Origin: Nitrosospira sp. Is2 | GTDB taxonomy: Bacteria; Pseudomonadota; Gammaproteobacteria; Burkholderiales; Nitrosomonadaceae | DNA: 64,000 bases | Assembly (NCBI RefSeq): GCF_033095785.1 | Contig: NZ_CP137134.1 | Coordinates: 558,001-622,000, forward strand | Direction of reading: 5' to 3' | Part shown: positions 34,190 to 42,241 of the stretch, in pieces | Layout of the letters: each line of letters starts with the position of its first letter | How positions within the stretch are numbered: position 1 is the stretch's first letter | Position numbers and translations under genes: made by a program | Notes under the pieces: generated by a model | What the model was told of the DNA's origin: nothing | Database searches by the model: none | The model's input: the letters and a program-made list of their open reading frames with translations, nothing else

Positions 34190-34876
34190 ATGACACGGTA
34201 TTTCAGAAGTACAAAAATGGCTGCGGCACTGGCCGCCTTGGGTTTCATGTCCCTGGTGGGGAGCGCGCAGGGAGCCCTGCTCCAAATCGACTTCACCAAG
34301 GCGGGCGCCTTTTCGGGCACGTCACCCACGCTCCCGTCCGATCCTAACGCGGTTTTTGCAAGGGCAATTTTCGATGATCACGGCGGCTCGGGCTCAGTAA
34401 CCCTGACGATGACGGTCCTGAATAATCTGTCTGCAGGGGCCTATGTAAATGACTGGTATTTCAATGTGGGCTCGGCCCCTCTTACGGGCATCAGCTTTAC
34501 CAGCGGAGTCGCGGCCCCAAACATCGACAATGGAACGAATGCTTTTAAAGCCGACGGTACCGGCGGGAACTTCGACTTCGCCTTCCATTTTAATACCCGT
34601 AATCCGGGGAGTCTCGGACAAGGCTTCTCTTCCGTATATACGCTTACAGATCCGGGTATCACAGCCAATTCCTTCAATTCTATTTCGATATCTTCGCCAA
34701 TCAACGCGGGAAACGGCGGGTATCTCAGCGCTATCCACGTTCAGGGTTATGGTAATAGCGTATGGATCGCCGGCGACGAGAGCGTTCCGCAAGCACAAAT
34801 ACCAGAACCGGCCACGCTAGCACTCATTGGGCTTGGCCTGATTGGAATTGCCGCAAACCGCCGTCGCTGGAGTTAA
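34190..34876 (+). CDS. PEP-CTERM sorting domain protein
   Basis: 228 residues from the ATG at 34190 (AAGGA six bases upstream); an upstream in-frame start at 34133 lies in the leader inverted repeat. Signal peptide (about 1-28, MAAALAALGFMSLVGSAQGA), a Gly/Ser/Asn-rich beta-type central domain (30-200) and the sorting tag PEPATLALIGLGLIGIAA followed by NRRR. Such proteins are recognised by exosortase (EpsH/XrtA) and are linked to extracellular polysaccharide and floc formation. No exosortase is in this window. A strong terminator follows. Confidence 0.93.
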   Translation: MTRYFRSTKMAAALAALGFMSLVGSAQGALLQIDFTKAGAFSGTSPTLPSDPNAVFARAIFDDHGGSGSVTLTMTVLNNLSAGAYVNDWYFNVGSAPLTGISFTSGVAAPNIDNGTNAFKADGTGGNFDFAFHFNTRNPGSLGQGFSSVYTLTDPGITANSFNSISISSPINAGNGGYLSAIHVQGYGNSVWIAGDESVPQAQIPEPATLALIGLGLIGIAANRRRWS

Positions 34877-34885
34877 CACGCGAAC

Positions 34886-34914
34886 AAAAAACCCCGCTCA
34901 AGCGGGGTTTTTTT
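34886..34914 (+). terminator. Rho-independent terminator after the PEP-CTERM gene
   Basis: ACCCCGCT and AGCGGGGT pair around a tiny loop (effectively CCCCGC-TCAA-GCGGGG), followed by a run of seven T. It lies ~10 bp after the stop codon; an A-run upstream could let it act on the minus strand too. Confidence 0.9.
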
Positions 34915-35097
34915 CAACTGTTCTGGTTAACGTCTGCATCGACATCGCCTTCTTCGAACTAAGTTGCTTACTGTCGAGCAATTTTACACTTCATTTCCTT
35001 GAGCTTGCGCATCACCGCAAATAACACCCGTTGCGAGGAAGGGCAAGCTCGGCATACAAAAACGATGAACTGCCTACCATGTCTATGGCACTCTAAC

Positions 35098-35136
35098 GTG
35101 AGTTGCATAGGTGAGTTGCATAGGTGAGTTGCATAG
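35098..35136. repeat. Three perfect tandem copies of a 13-bp repeat
   Basis: GTGAGTTGCATAG occurs three times in a row with no mismatch, in the non-coding gap between the PEP-CTERM terminator and the end of the subtilase gene. A partial fourth copy is not present. The unit is short enough to vary in copy number by slippage; no function evident. Confidence 0.9.
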
Positions 35137-35168
35137 TTTTGCACGGCGCGTTTAAGAAGTTCGCGGCA

Positions 35169-37043
35169 CTATTTCACTACGTTCACGTTCACTGATGCGG
35201 ACGAAGTATTGCCGGCCCTATCCTTTGCTACTGCCCGGATTGTATGCAGTTGACCTGGAACATCCTTCGGCCGCGTATTCCAAGCGTAACTCAATGTATT
35301 GCCCGTCCCGCTAGCTACCATTGCGCTATCCACATAGACATATAGCGTGATTCCCGCCGCACCGGCGTTGTCGGATGCGTTGATGGTAATCGTCACCCGT
35401 CCCGAGACATTGCCGGCCACGGGATTGATGATCTTAACCGTGGGTGCTGTCGTGTCTTTGGTAATGGTCACGGGTCCATTGGCGACGTTTACCGCTACCG
35501 GCTCAGATGCGTCAACATTACCCACAGCGTCGTACGCGTAGGCAATGAGACTTGCAATACCGTCTGGTGAACCGGCTGAGTCCCAGGTAAAGGCGAATGG
35601 GGCGGCGTTATCGATAGCTACAGTATTGTTATTTACCCTGAGTTCTACCCTGCTTACCTCAATATTGTCCGTAGCGGATACGTTAACCGGTACCAGTCCG
35701 GATACCGTCGCATCTGGATAGGGGGATGAGATCGAGATAACCGGCGACTGAATGTCGAGGGCCGGTGTAACAGAAATAACAGCCTGCACCGCCCCAGCGG
35801 CGCTTACCCGGCCGTACCCGAAGTAAGGGTCACGCCCCCTGTCGCCAAGATCAATGGCGGTCGAGAAGAGACGCTTTTCTATGTCCGTATTCGGCAGGCC
35901 CGGATTGGCTGCCATCATCAACGCAACCACCCCGGCCGTTATCGGACTGGCAAATGACGTGCCTGAAACCCATCCGTAACCCCCGCCCCATGTCGTGGTC
36001 AGGATGCCCGCGCCAGGCGCCGACATGGCAACAAAACTTCCATAGCTCGACCAGCTTGCTTTGAAGTCATTGCCGTCTGTAGCAGATACCGCAATCAGAG
36101 TAGTGGTGGGTGTGTAATTCTGATCAATTCCATTATTCCCGGCGGCGACCACCACCAGGCCGCCCTTATTTTTCATGTATTGGGAGGCATTCTGAATGCT
36201 GGCGCTTCCCGCAACGCCATTAAAGCTCACGTTGGCAATACGCGCCCTGTTGTCGGCGGCCCAGGTCAAGCCCTTTGCGATCGTGCTGATGTAAGCCGAA
36301 CCTGTAGTGCCGGCAACGCGAACAGGCATGATCTTCGACTGGCCCGCCACACCCGATATGCCGACCGCATTATTCGTAATTGCTGACGCCGTACCCGCCA
36401 CCTTCGTGCCATGACCGAATACGTCAGAGGTTATGGAGTTGTTATCGTAGAAGTTCCAGCCGGCAACCATACGGGACGAAAGATCAGGATGGGCTCCGTC
36501 CACGCCCGAGTCCAGAATGGCAATGGTGACGCCTGATCCCTGCGAGCGGTCCCATGCAGATGAAGCGCCAATTTTGGGCAAGTGCCAGGCATTGCCATAT
36601 TGGGGATCATTCGGTACGAAATCAGGCTCCACAAGATAGTCAAGTTCCGCAAATTTTAGATGCGGGTGGTGAGCCAGCCTTGCGGCAATCGCTCTTTCCG
36701 AGCCGTGTGCCGTCAAATCCACTATATACAAATCGCTCTGTCCGATCTTCCTCGCCTTGCCGCCATGCTCGTCTAGGATCTTCGCAAGCTCCTTTTCAGA
36801 AAGTCCAGCGTTGGGCATCACCAGTATCCTGCCCTCCGCCCAAGTCCCTCCACGGCCAGCTCCCGGCACCCTGCTCTCCGGCTCTCCGGCCATCGACCCG
36901 AGCGAAAACAATCCTGCGAACACGGCAAGAATCATTGCTCCCGTGCTGCTCCGGGCCGGGAACGCATTCCTGAATTTTTTTAAACAGCACGTGACGATCG
37001 CACTCCTGAAATTGCCACGCAATTTGATCTCGCTGATGTTCAC
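35169..37043 (-). CDS. Secreted subtilisin-like serine protease (S8) with two Ig-like domains
   Basis: 624 residues, GTG start with AAGGA upstream. Signal/anchor segment at about 37-52 (MILAVFAGLFSLGSMAG), a propeptide-like domain (70-145, GRILVMPNAGLSEKELAKIL), and the S8 domain (about 150-430) with the catalytic triad: Asp in AILDSGVDGAHPDL, His in FGHGTKVAGT, Ser in SGTSFASPI; the oxyanion Asn is in AAGNNG. Two Ig-like modules follow (about 435-520 and 530-624), each with a DxxGN-type end (DAVGNV, DRAGNT). Thermitase-like architecture. No PEP-CTERM tag. A degraded copy of the last module lies at 33639-33930. Confidence 0.92.
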   Translation of the reverse strand: MNISEIKLRGNFRSAIVTCCLKKFRNAFPARSSTGAMILAVFAGLFSLGSMAGEPESRVPGAGRGGTWAEGRILVMPNAGLSEKELAKILDEHGGKARKIGQSDLYIVDLTAHGSERAIAARLAHHPHLKFAELDYLVEPDFVPNDPQYGNAWHLPKIGASSAWDRSQGSGVTIAILDSGVDGAHPDLSSRMVAGWNFYDNNSITSDVFGHGTKVAGTASAITNNAVGISGVAGQSKIMPVRVAGTTGSAYISTIAKGLTWAADNRARIANVSFNGVAGSASIQNASQYMKNKGGLVVVAAGNNGIDQNYTPTTTLIAVSATDGNDFKASWSSYGSFVAMSAPGAGILTTTWGGGYGWVSGTSFASPITAGVVALMMAANPGLPNTDIEKRLFSTAIDLGDRGRDPYFGYGRVSAAGAVQAVISVTPALDIQSPVISISSPYPDATVSGLVPVNVSATDNIEVSRVELRVNNNTVAIDNAAPFAFTWDSAGSPDGIASLIAYAYDAVGNVDASEPVAVNVANGPVTITKDTTAPTVKIINPVAGNVSGRVTITINASDNAGAAGITLYVYVDSAMVASGTGNTLSYAWNTRPKDVPGQLHTIRAVAKDRAGNTSSASVNVNVVK

Positions 37044-37980
37044 TTCGATTCCTTTTTTTTGTTGTGAAAGACAGTTGTATCCTGTAGCTCTCGGTATTGG
37101 AGAACATAAAGCCTCTTAACGGCGATTCGATCTTTTCCTGAACCTTGAATGAGCGGTTATCAATACAGAGAACACATCAGTTCAGTCGAGGCTCTGAGCA
37201 CATGTCAAACTGATGAGCTTGGGTTTGTTAAGCAGGTTTCATGCCAGCCCCTTATCTCCTTTTCAGATAAAGGGTTAAATAAAAAAAAACAGAATTTTGT
37301 TGCTTGATGGCTACAGGCTCGACGTAGTCTTCATCTAAGCTGTTGAGAATGAGCTTCTTTTAATGTCGCCACGCAGCGACAACTTTAGATGACCTACGTA
37401 TGATTGAACCGAGCTCTGCAGAGAGGCGAAGAAAACACTGCCTCAGCCCCTCCGCTTGTATCGGTGCGCGTCGCCAGGAGCCTTGACAATGGCAAATACC
37501 ATTGGCATGCCCTCGTACTGTTGACAGCCTGGCTGAGTCTATTGATTTTGCTCGGGGGAACACTTCCCGCTTCGCCAGCACGGTCGCTAAAATTCCAGCG
37601 CCGGTCGCGTTCTGTTTTTCACAGCGCCTGGCTCAAGCGCGTGCGCACTGGGAAATACCGTTATACGAAACGCTGTTAACGATAACCAGAACGGGGCGGC
37701 GAAGGCATCAGCCTGGCCGGGGGTTGCGGAATACGTGAGTATTGCAGCCCTTGCTCTCCATCTGATGTCGAACGAGATACTGAGTGGCACACTGGAGCAG
37801 ACGTTTGAATGCGCCGCACAGCTTGTGAATCAAGCGCTTGAGGCGCGCCTGGAAGATCCTGACGGCGTGAGTCCCCGATGATTTTCGTATTGGGAGGAGT
37901 CGTGCTGGTGATATTCCGGCGCTACCGTTGCCGGTTATGGACATCAACCAACTGGGTCTATGACGGTCTGAATACCCGCT
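37044..37980. other. 937-bp gap with no supported gene
   Basis: Between the subtilase and metZ I find no convincing gene. Frames at 37404-37679 and 37502-37738 (plus) overlap and match nothing I know. A third plus frame is open from about 37589 to 37880 and ends SNEILSGTLEQTFECAAQLV...PDGVSPR with natural-looking composition, but it has only a weak GTG (about 37735) as start. Hairpins occur at 37252-37276 (CCCTTATCT/AGATAAAGGG, one bulge) and 37487-37504 (CAATGG/CCATTG). The subtilase promoter should lie near 37060-37140 on the minus strand. The region looks like decayed coding DNA. Confidence 0.4.
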
Positions 37981-39159
37981 TCAGGCCACACTCAGTCCCC
38001 TGGCTAAATCGTCCTGGATATCCTTCGAGGCTTCCAATCCAACCGCAATTCGCAACAATCCATCGGTAATTCCCGCAGCATCCCGGCTCTCCTGGCTAAT
38101 GCGAGAGTGCGTGGTGCTGGCAGGATGAGTCAATGTGCTTTTTGTGTCGCCCAGGTTGGCGGTAATTGAAATCATGCGTACGGAGTCGACAACCCGCCAT
38201 GCCGCTTCCTTGCCATTTTTCAACTCGAATGAAACGATTCCGCCGCCGGTCTTCTGTTGACGCTTGGCGAGTTCATGTTGCGGATGGGACGGCAAGCCAG
38301 GGTAATGTACTCGCGCGACTCCGGGTCGCGCTTCCAGCCAGCGGGCAACTTCCAGTGCATTTGCCGAGTGCGCATCCATCCTTAATTTAAGTGTTTCCAT
38401 TCCCTTCAGAATAACCCAGGCATTAAACGGGCTTAAGCTTGGACCGGCGGTGCGCAGGAAGCTGAACACCCCACCCATGACCAGGTCGCGTTTGCCCAGC
38501 ACTGCCCCGCCCAGGACTCTGCCCTGCCCCTCCAGGTATTTGGTCGCCGAGTGAATCACGAGGTCGGCACCGAGTTCCAACGGCCGTTGCAGCGCGGGAG
38601 AACAGAAGCAGTTATCGACCGCGAGCAACGCCCCGGCTTTCCTCGCCACGGACGAGAGCGCGGCGATGTCGGAGATCTCAGTAAGCGGGTTTGATGGGGT
38701 CTCCACAAACAGCAGTTTTGTGGCAGGCTTTAACGCCGCCTCCCATGCCGCAACGTCAGTAGCAGAAACAAACGTGGTCTCGATATTGAAACGCGTGAGA
38801 ATATTACTGAACAGATTTACCGTGGACCCAAACAGGCTGCGCGACGCGACGATGTGATCGCCCGCCGACAGCAGGCCCATCACGCAGGATAGAATCGCGG
38901 ACATGCCGGAAGAAGTCGCGACACAGGCTTCGGCACCCTCAAGGGCGGCGAGCCGCTCTTCGAACGCCGTAACGGTAGGATTGGTAAAGCGCGAGTAGAT
39001 GTTTCCCGGCTCCGCGCCGGAGAAGCGCGCGGCCGCTTGCGCGGCGCTTTCGAATACAAAACTTGAGGTTAGAAACAGCGCCTCCGAGTGCTCATTGAAT
39101 TGGCTGCGGTGAACACCAGTATGCAACGCCAGTGTTTGCAGCTCCAAATCGTCAGACAT
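37981..39159 (-). CDS. metZ: O-succinylhomoserine sulfhydrylase
   Basis: 392 residues from the ATG at 39159 (GGAGGAG nine bases upstream); a TTG at 39177 overlaps the ribosome site. PLP enzyme that makes homocysteine directly from O-succinylhomoserine and sulfide. The PLP lysine lies in HSATKYLEGQGRVLGG, with ATSSGMSAIL and VVETPSNP-like (FVETPSNPLTEI) motifs. The MetZ type rather than MetB/MetC, by the FLTSSFVFESAAQAAARF start and its position after purF, as in Pseudomonas and betaproteobacteria. It is separated from purF by a terminator. Confidence 0.92.
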   Translation of the reverse strand: MSDDLELQTLALHTGVHRSQFNEHSEALFLTSSFVFESAAQAAARFSGAEPGNIYSRFTNPTVTAFEERLAALEGAEACVATSSGMSAILSCVMGLLSAGDHIVASRSLFGSTVNLFSNILTRFNIETTFVSATDVAAWEAALKPATKLLFVETPSNPLTEISDIAALSSVARKAGALLAVDNCFCSPALQRPLELGADLVIHSATKYLEGQGRVLGGAVLGKRDLVMGGVFSFLRTAGPSLSPFNAWVILKGMETLKLRMDAHSANALEVARWLEARPGVARVHYPGLPSHPQHELAKRQQKTGGGIVSFELKNGKEAAWRVVDSVRMISITANLGDTKSTLTHPASTTHSRISQESRDAAGITDGLLRIAVGLEASKDIQDDLARGLSVA

Positions 39160-39175
39160 GCAAAAAATCTCCTCC

Positions 39176-39214
39176 AAATAAAAAACCCGTTCAGCGCACG
39201 CTAAGACGGGTTTT
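39176..39214 (-). terminator. Rho-independent terminator between purF and metZ
   Basis: On the minus strand AAAACCCGT and ACGGGTTTT pair around a 15-nt loop and run into TTTTTT. It would end the folC-cvpA-purF transcript just before the metZ ribosome-binding site; because it is so close to the start it could also serve as a regulated leader terminator for metZ. Confidence 0.75.
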
Positions 39215-39319
39215 CCCGCTTTAGCCGAATTTATAACGCGCCCGCAAGCTGAATATCAAATCGGCGCACAACTGTTACGCTACGCTCGGTAGCTGAGTTT
39301 GTCAATCTCCAATATTTTC

Positions 39320-40840
39320 CTACTCTGCTGAAGCCAGATTCAAATCCAGTTGCGTACTGGATCCGGTTCGCGACAATAATTCCCCGCCTGTCCGCTGGGC
39401 TTCCAGAAAGGCCAGATACTCCGGTGTGACATCCCCGGTAATGTAGTGCCCATCGAAACACGACGTCTCGAAATTCTGGATGGATGGGTTAAGCCGAGAC
39501 ACGTCTTTTATGAGTGCATCGAGTTTCTGATAAACAAGGAAATCAGCGCCTATTTCGCGGCGGATTTCGTCTTCATCCCGGCCGGTAGCGATCAGCTCAT
39601 GACGCGTGGGCATGTCGATCCCGTAAACGTTGGGGAACCTCACCGGGGGCGCGGCAGAAGCAAAATACACCTTATTGGCGCCTGCTTCCTGCGCCATCTG
39701 CACAATTTCGCGACTCGTGGTGCCCCGCACGATGGAGTCGTCCACCAGCAACACGTTCTTTCCGCGAAATTCCACGCTCATGGCGTTAAGTTTCTGGCGA
39801 ACCGATTTCCGCCGCAACTGTTGTCCCGGCATGATGAAGGTACGGCCGATATATCGGTTCTTGACGAACCCTTCGCGGAAACTGACTCCTAGGCGGTTTG
39901 CCAGCTGCAAGGCGCTGGGGCGGCTGGAATCCGGAATGGGGATGACTACATCGATATCCAGGTGTCGCATGGTCGAGGTAATCTTGTCCGCCAGGCTCTC
40001 CCCCATGTTAAGCCGCGTTTCATAGACCGATATGCCATCCATTACTGAATCAGGACGCGCCATATAGACATACTCGAAAATGCATGGATAGTGCACGGGG
40101 TTGACGGCGCACTGTTTATTATAAAAATTGCCGCGCTCGTCGATAAATATTGCTTCACCCGGCGCAACGTCTCGGATCAGCTTGAACCCCAGGGTATCGA
40201 GCGCTACGCTTTCAGACGCCACAAGGTACTCCAGCCCGTGCTCCGTCTCGGCGCCACCAAATACCAATGGGCGAATGCCATAGGGGTCGCGAAAAGCCAG
40301 CAATCCGTATCCCGCAATCATCGCTACTACCGCGTAGGCACCCCGGCATCGACGATGAACGCCGGCCACCGCGTCAAAAATGGCCGCAGGGTCGAGCTGG
40401 TGATTCTTCGTGCTCGTTTGCAATTCATGAGCCAGAACGTTCAGCAACACTTCCGAGTCCGAATTGGTATTGACGTGACGCAGGTCCTCCCGGAACAACT
40501 CCTGGTTGAGCTGGGCCGCGTTGGTGAGATTGCCGTTATGCCCAAGCACGATGCCAAACGGCGAATTGACATAAAATGGTTGCGCCTCGGCTGGTGATTC
40601 AGAGGAACCGGCCGTGGGATACCTCACATGCCCAATCCCGATGTTGCCAAGTAGCGCGCGCATATTGCGGGTACGGAACACATCCCGGACCAGTCCGTTG
40701 CCCTTGTGCATATGAAAAGTATTGCCTTGCGCGGTCACGATCCCGGCCGCATCCTGCCCGCGATGCTGAAGCACCAGCAACCCGTCGTATAGCAACTGGT
40801 TGACGGGCGTTTGTGCGACAAGACCCAGTATTCCACACAT
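39320..40840 (-). CDS. purF: Amidophosphoribosyltransferase
   Basis: 506 residues. First step of purine synthesis: PRPP plus glutamine to phosphoribosylamine. The sequence starts MCGILGLV, so Cys2 is the glutaminase nucleophile with no propeptide, as in the Escherichia coli type. The PRPP loop is visible as VLLVDDSIVRGTTSREI, and the N-terminal Ntn domain has GHVRYPTAGSS and HNGNLTN. It is preceded by cvpA, the usual order. Confidence 0.96.
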   Translation of the reverse strand: MCGILGLVAQTPVNQLLYDGLLVLQHRGQDAAGIVTAQGNTFHMHKGNGLVRDVFRTRNMRALLGNIGIGHVRYPTAGSSESPAEAQPFYVNSPFGIVLGHNGNLTNAAQLNQELFREDLRHVNTNSDSEVLLNVLAHELQTSTKNHQLDPAAIFDAVAGVHRRCRGAYAVVAMIAGYGLLAFRDPYGIRPLVFGGAETEHGLEYLVASESVALDTLGFKLIRDVAPGEAIFIDERGNFYNKQCAVNPVHYPCIFEYVYMARPDSVMDGISVYETRLNMGESLADKITSTMRHLDIDVVIPIPDSSRPSALQLANRLGVSFREGFVKNRYIGRTFIMPGQQLRRKSVRQKLNAMSVEFRGKNVLLVDDSIVRGTTSREIVQMAQEAGANKVYFASAAPPVRFPNVYGIDMPTRHELIATGRDEDEIRREIGADFLVYQKLDALIKDVSRLNPSIQNFETSCFDGHYITGDVTPEYLAFLEAQRTGGELLSRTGSSTQLDLNLASAE

Positions 40841-40956
40841 GATTTACACTCCGCAAAGATCGCCCGGATAAACGCCGCGAAAAATTGAAAGTAAAGCTTC
40901 TTCCACGCCGCAAGCCGGATGCCGGGCATGAAATCTTTGACCTGTGCGATCGCTCA

Positions 40957-41463
40957 TCATTCGCGCTTCGATTTCACATAGTTGATGTGGCGCGACACAT
41001 CCTGAGGCAGCCACGGAATGATCATCATTGCCGCGGTTTCGAGCGGTCCGCTCAGCATGGCCTTTTTCCAGAAAGGCTCCTGCGGCACGGCAGTAAATCC
41101 CGCCGCCAGCACCACCAATAACACCACTAGCAGGCCGCGCGCCAAACCAAATAGAGATCCCATAAAGCGGTCGGCAAATCCGAGCCCCGCTGTTTTCACC
41201 AACGCTGATACCAGCATCGCCAGCAAACCCATTGCCAATAGTGCTGACAGGAAAATGGAGGCAAACGCGAGGATGCCGCGAAACTGGTCGCCAACAATCG
41301 CGGACGGCAGCATGGGCGCAAACCCTGCTGCAAGTGAACTTGCCACCATGAATGCGATGATCCAGCCCGCCAGAGACAGAAGCTCTCGTACCATACCCCG
41401 CACCACGCTCAGCAAAATCGATAGTACGAGTATGGCAAGAACCGCGTAATCAAAAATAGTCAT
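40957..41463 (-). CDS. cvpA: CvpA family membrane protein
   Basis: 168 residues with four hydrophobic segments (for example YAVLAILVLSILLSVV; LLSLAGWIIAFMVAS; ILAFASIFLSALLAMGLLAML; GLLVVLLVVLAAGF). CvpA is needed for colicin V production in Escherichia coli and for membrane stress resistance in pathogens; its mechanism is not known. Conserved RGMVRELLSLAGWI and GFADRFMGSLFGLARG motifs are present. Located upstream of purF as in most proteobacteria. Confidence 0.92.
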   Translation of the reverse strand: MTIFDYAVLAILVLSILLSVVRGMVRELLSLAGWIIAFMVASSLAAGFAPMLPSAIVGDQFRGILAFASIFLSALLAMGLLAMLVSALVKTAGLGFADRFMGSLFGLARGLLVVLLVVLAAGFTAVPQEPFWKKAMLSGPLETAAMMIIPWLPQDVSRHINYVKSKRE

Positions 41464-41538
41464 GCGCGATTAATCAATCCACCGAAACCCGATTTGCTTC
41501 CCCGCAGCATCGGCGAAAAATAGCACAGCCTCATCATG

Positions 41539-42225
41539 CTATTTATCGGCAACCACCCCGTTGAATCCCAACGTCTTCAATTTTTCGCGGGCATTCTCCG
41601 CGTCCTCACGCGTGCGAAACGGGCCAACACGCACCCGCGTGATGTCGCCCTTCCCCACGGCCTTCTCCGCGTTTCTATCCAGCCCCTTATCGACCTTGAT
41701 GGTTTCAGTATATGCTTCCGCGCCGATAATCGAAGCAATATCCTTCGCTACCAGGTTCTGCAGCTTCTGGTTGGCCTTTGCCGGGTCGGTAAACGCCCCC
41801 AGTTGCACTACAAACAGTTCAGAACTGGCAGGCGCTGCCGTCCCCCTGGCGCTTCCGGCGGCTACCTTGGATCCCGAGTCTCCCGTCCCTTTGGACGCGT
41901 CCGGCTTTTCGACTCCCTTTACAGTGGGGGCGGATTTGCCCGAGGATTGAGGCGCCGGGTGATTTGCCGCCGGTATTTCACTCGCGGGAGTTTCCGGCGC
42001 AGTCCTGGCGGGAACGTCCCTGGCCCCCTCGGATTCAGGCCCGAGTTCATCGACGGCATCTTCCGCGGGAATGCGGATATCAATTTCCTCGATGCGTTGC
42101 TCCGGTTTGCTATCGAGCACCATCGGTAAAATAACGACGGCTGCGATGACCAGGGTAATTGATCCGACAAGCCGTCTTCTCGCGCGCTTTCTGAGCTGAG
42201 TTTCTTCTTCGCTAACGGTCTTTGC
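41539..42225 (-). CDS. SPOR-domain protein (DedD-like)
   Basis: 228 residues from the GTG at 42225 with AGGG seven bases upstream; the TTG at 42255 overlaps folC. A short basic cytoplasmic N-terminus (QLRKRARRR), one membrane segment (SITLVIAAVVILPMVL), a long Pro/Ala/Ser linker in the periplasm and a C-terminal SPOR domain (about 145-228, LFVVQLGAFTDPAKANQKLQ). SPOR domains bind denuded septal glycan, so the protein likely joins the divisome, as DedD does. It lies between folC and cvpA, the DedD position. Confidence 0.88.
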   Translation of the reverse strand, partial: AKTVSEEETQLRKRARRRLVGSITLVIAAVVILPMVLDSKPEQRIEEIDIRIPAEDAVDELGPESEGARDVPARTAPETPASEIPAANHPAPQSSGKSAPTVKGVEKPDASKGTGDSGSKVAAGSARGTAAPASSELFVVQLGAFTDPAKANQKLQNLVAKDIASIIGAEAYTETIKVDKGLDRNAEKAVGKGDITRVRVGPFRTREDAENAREKLKTLGFNGVVADK

Positions 42226-42241
42226 CACTTGAATGCCCTGA

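Noticed and set aside
37252..37276. Hairpin as an intrinsic terminator
   Set aside because: The stem has a bulge and the homopolymer run is A on the plus strand and precedes the stem on the minus strand, so it fits neither direction.
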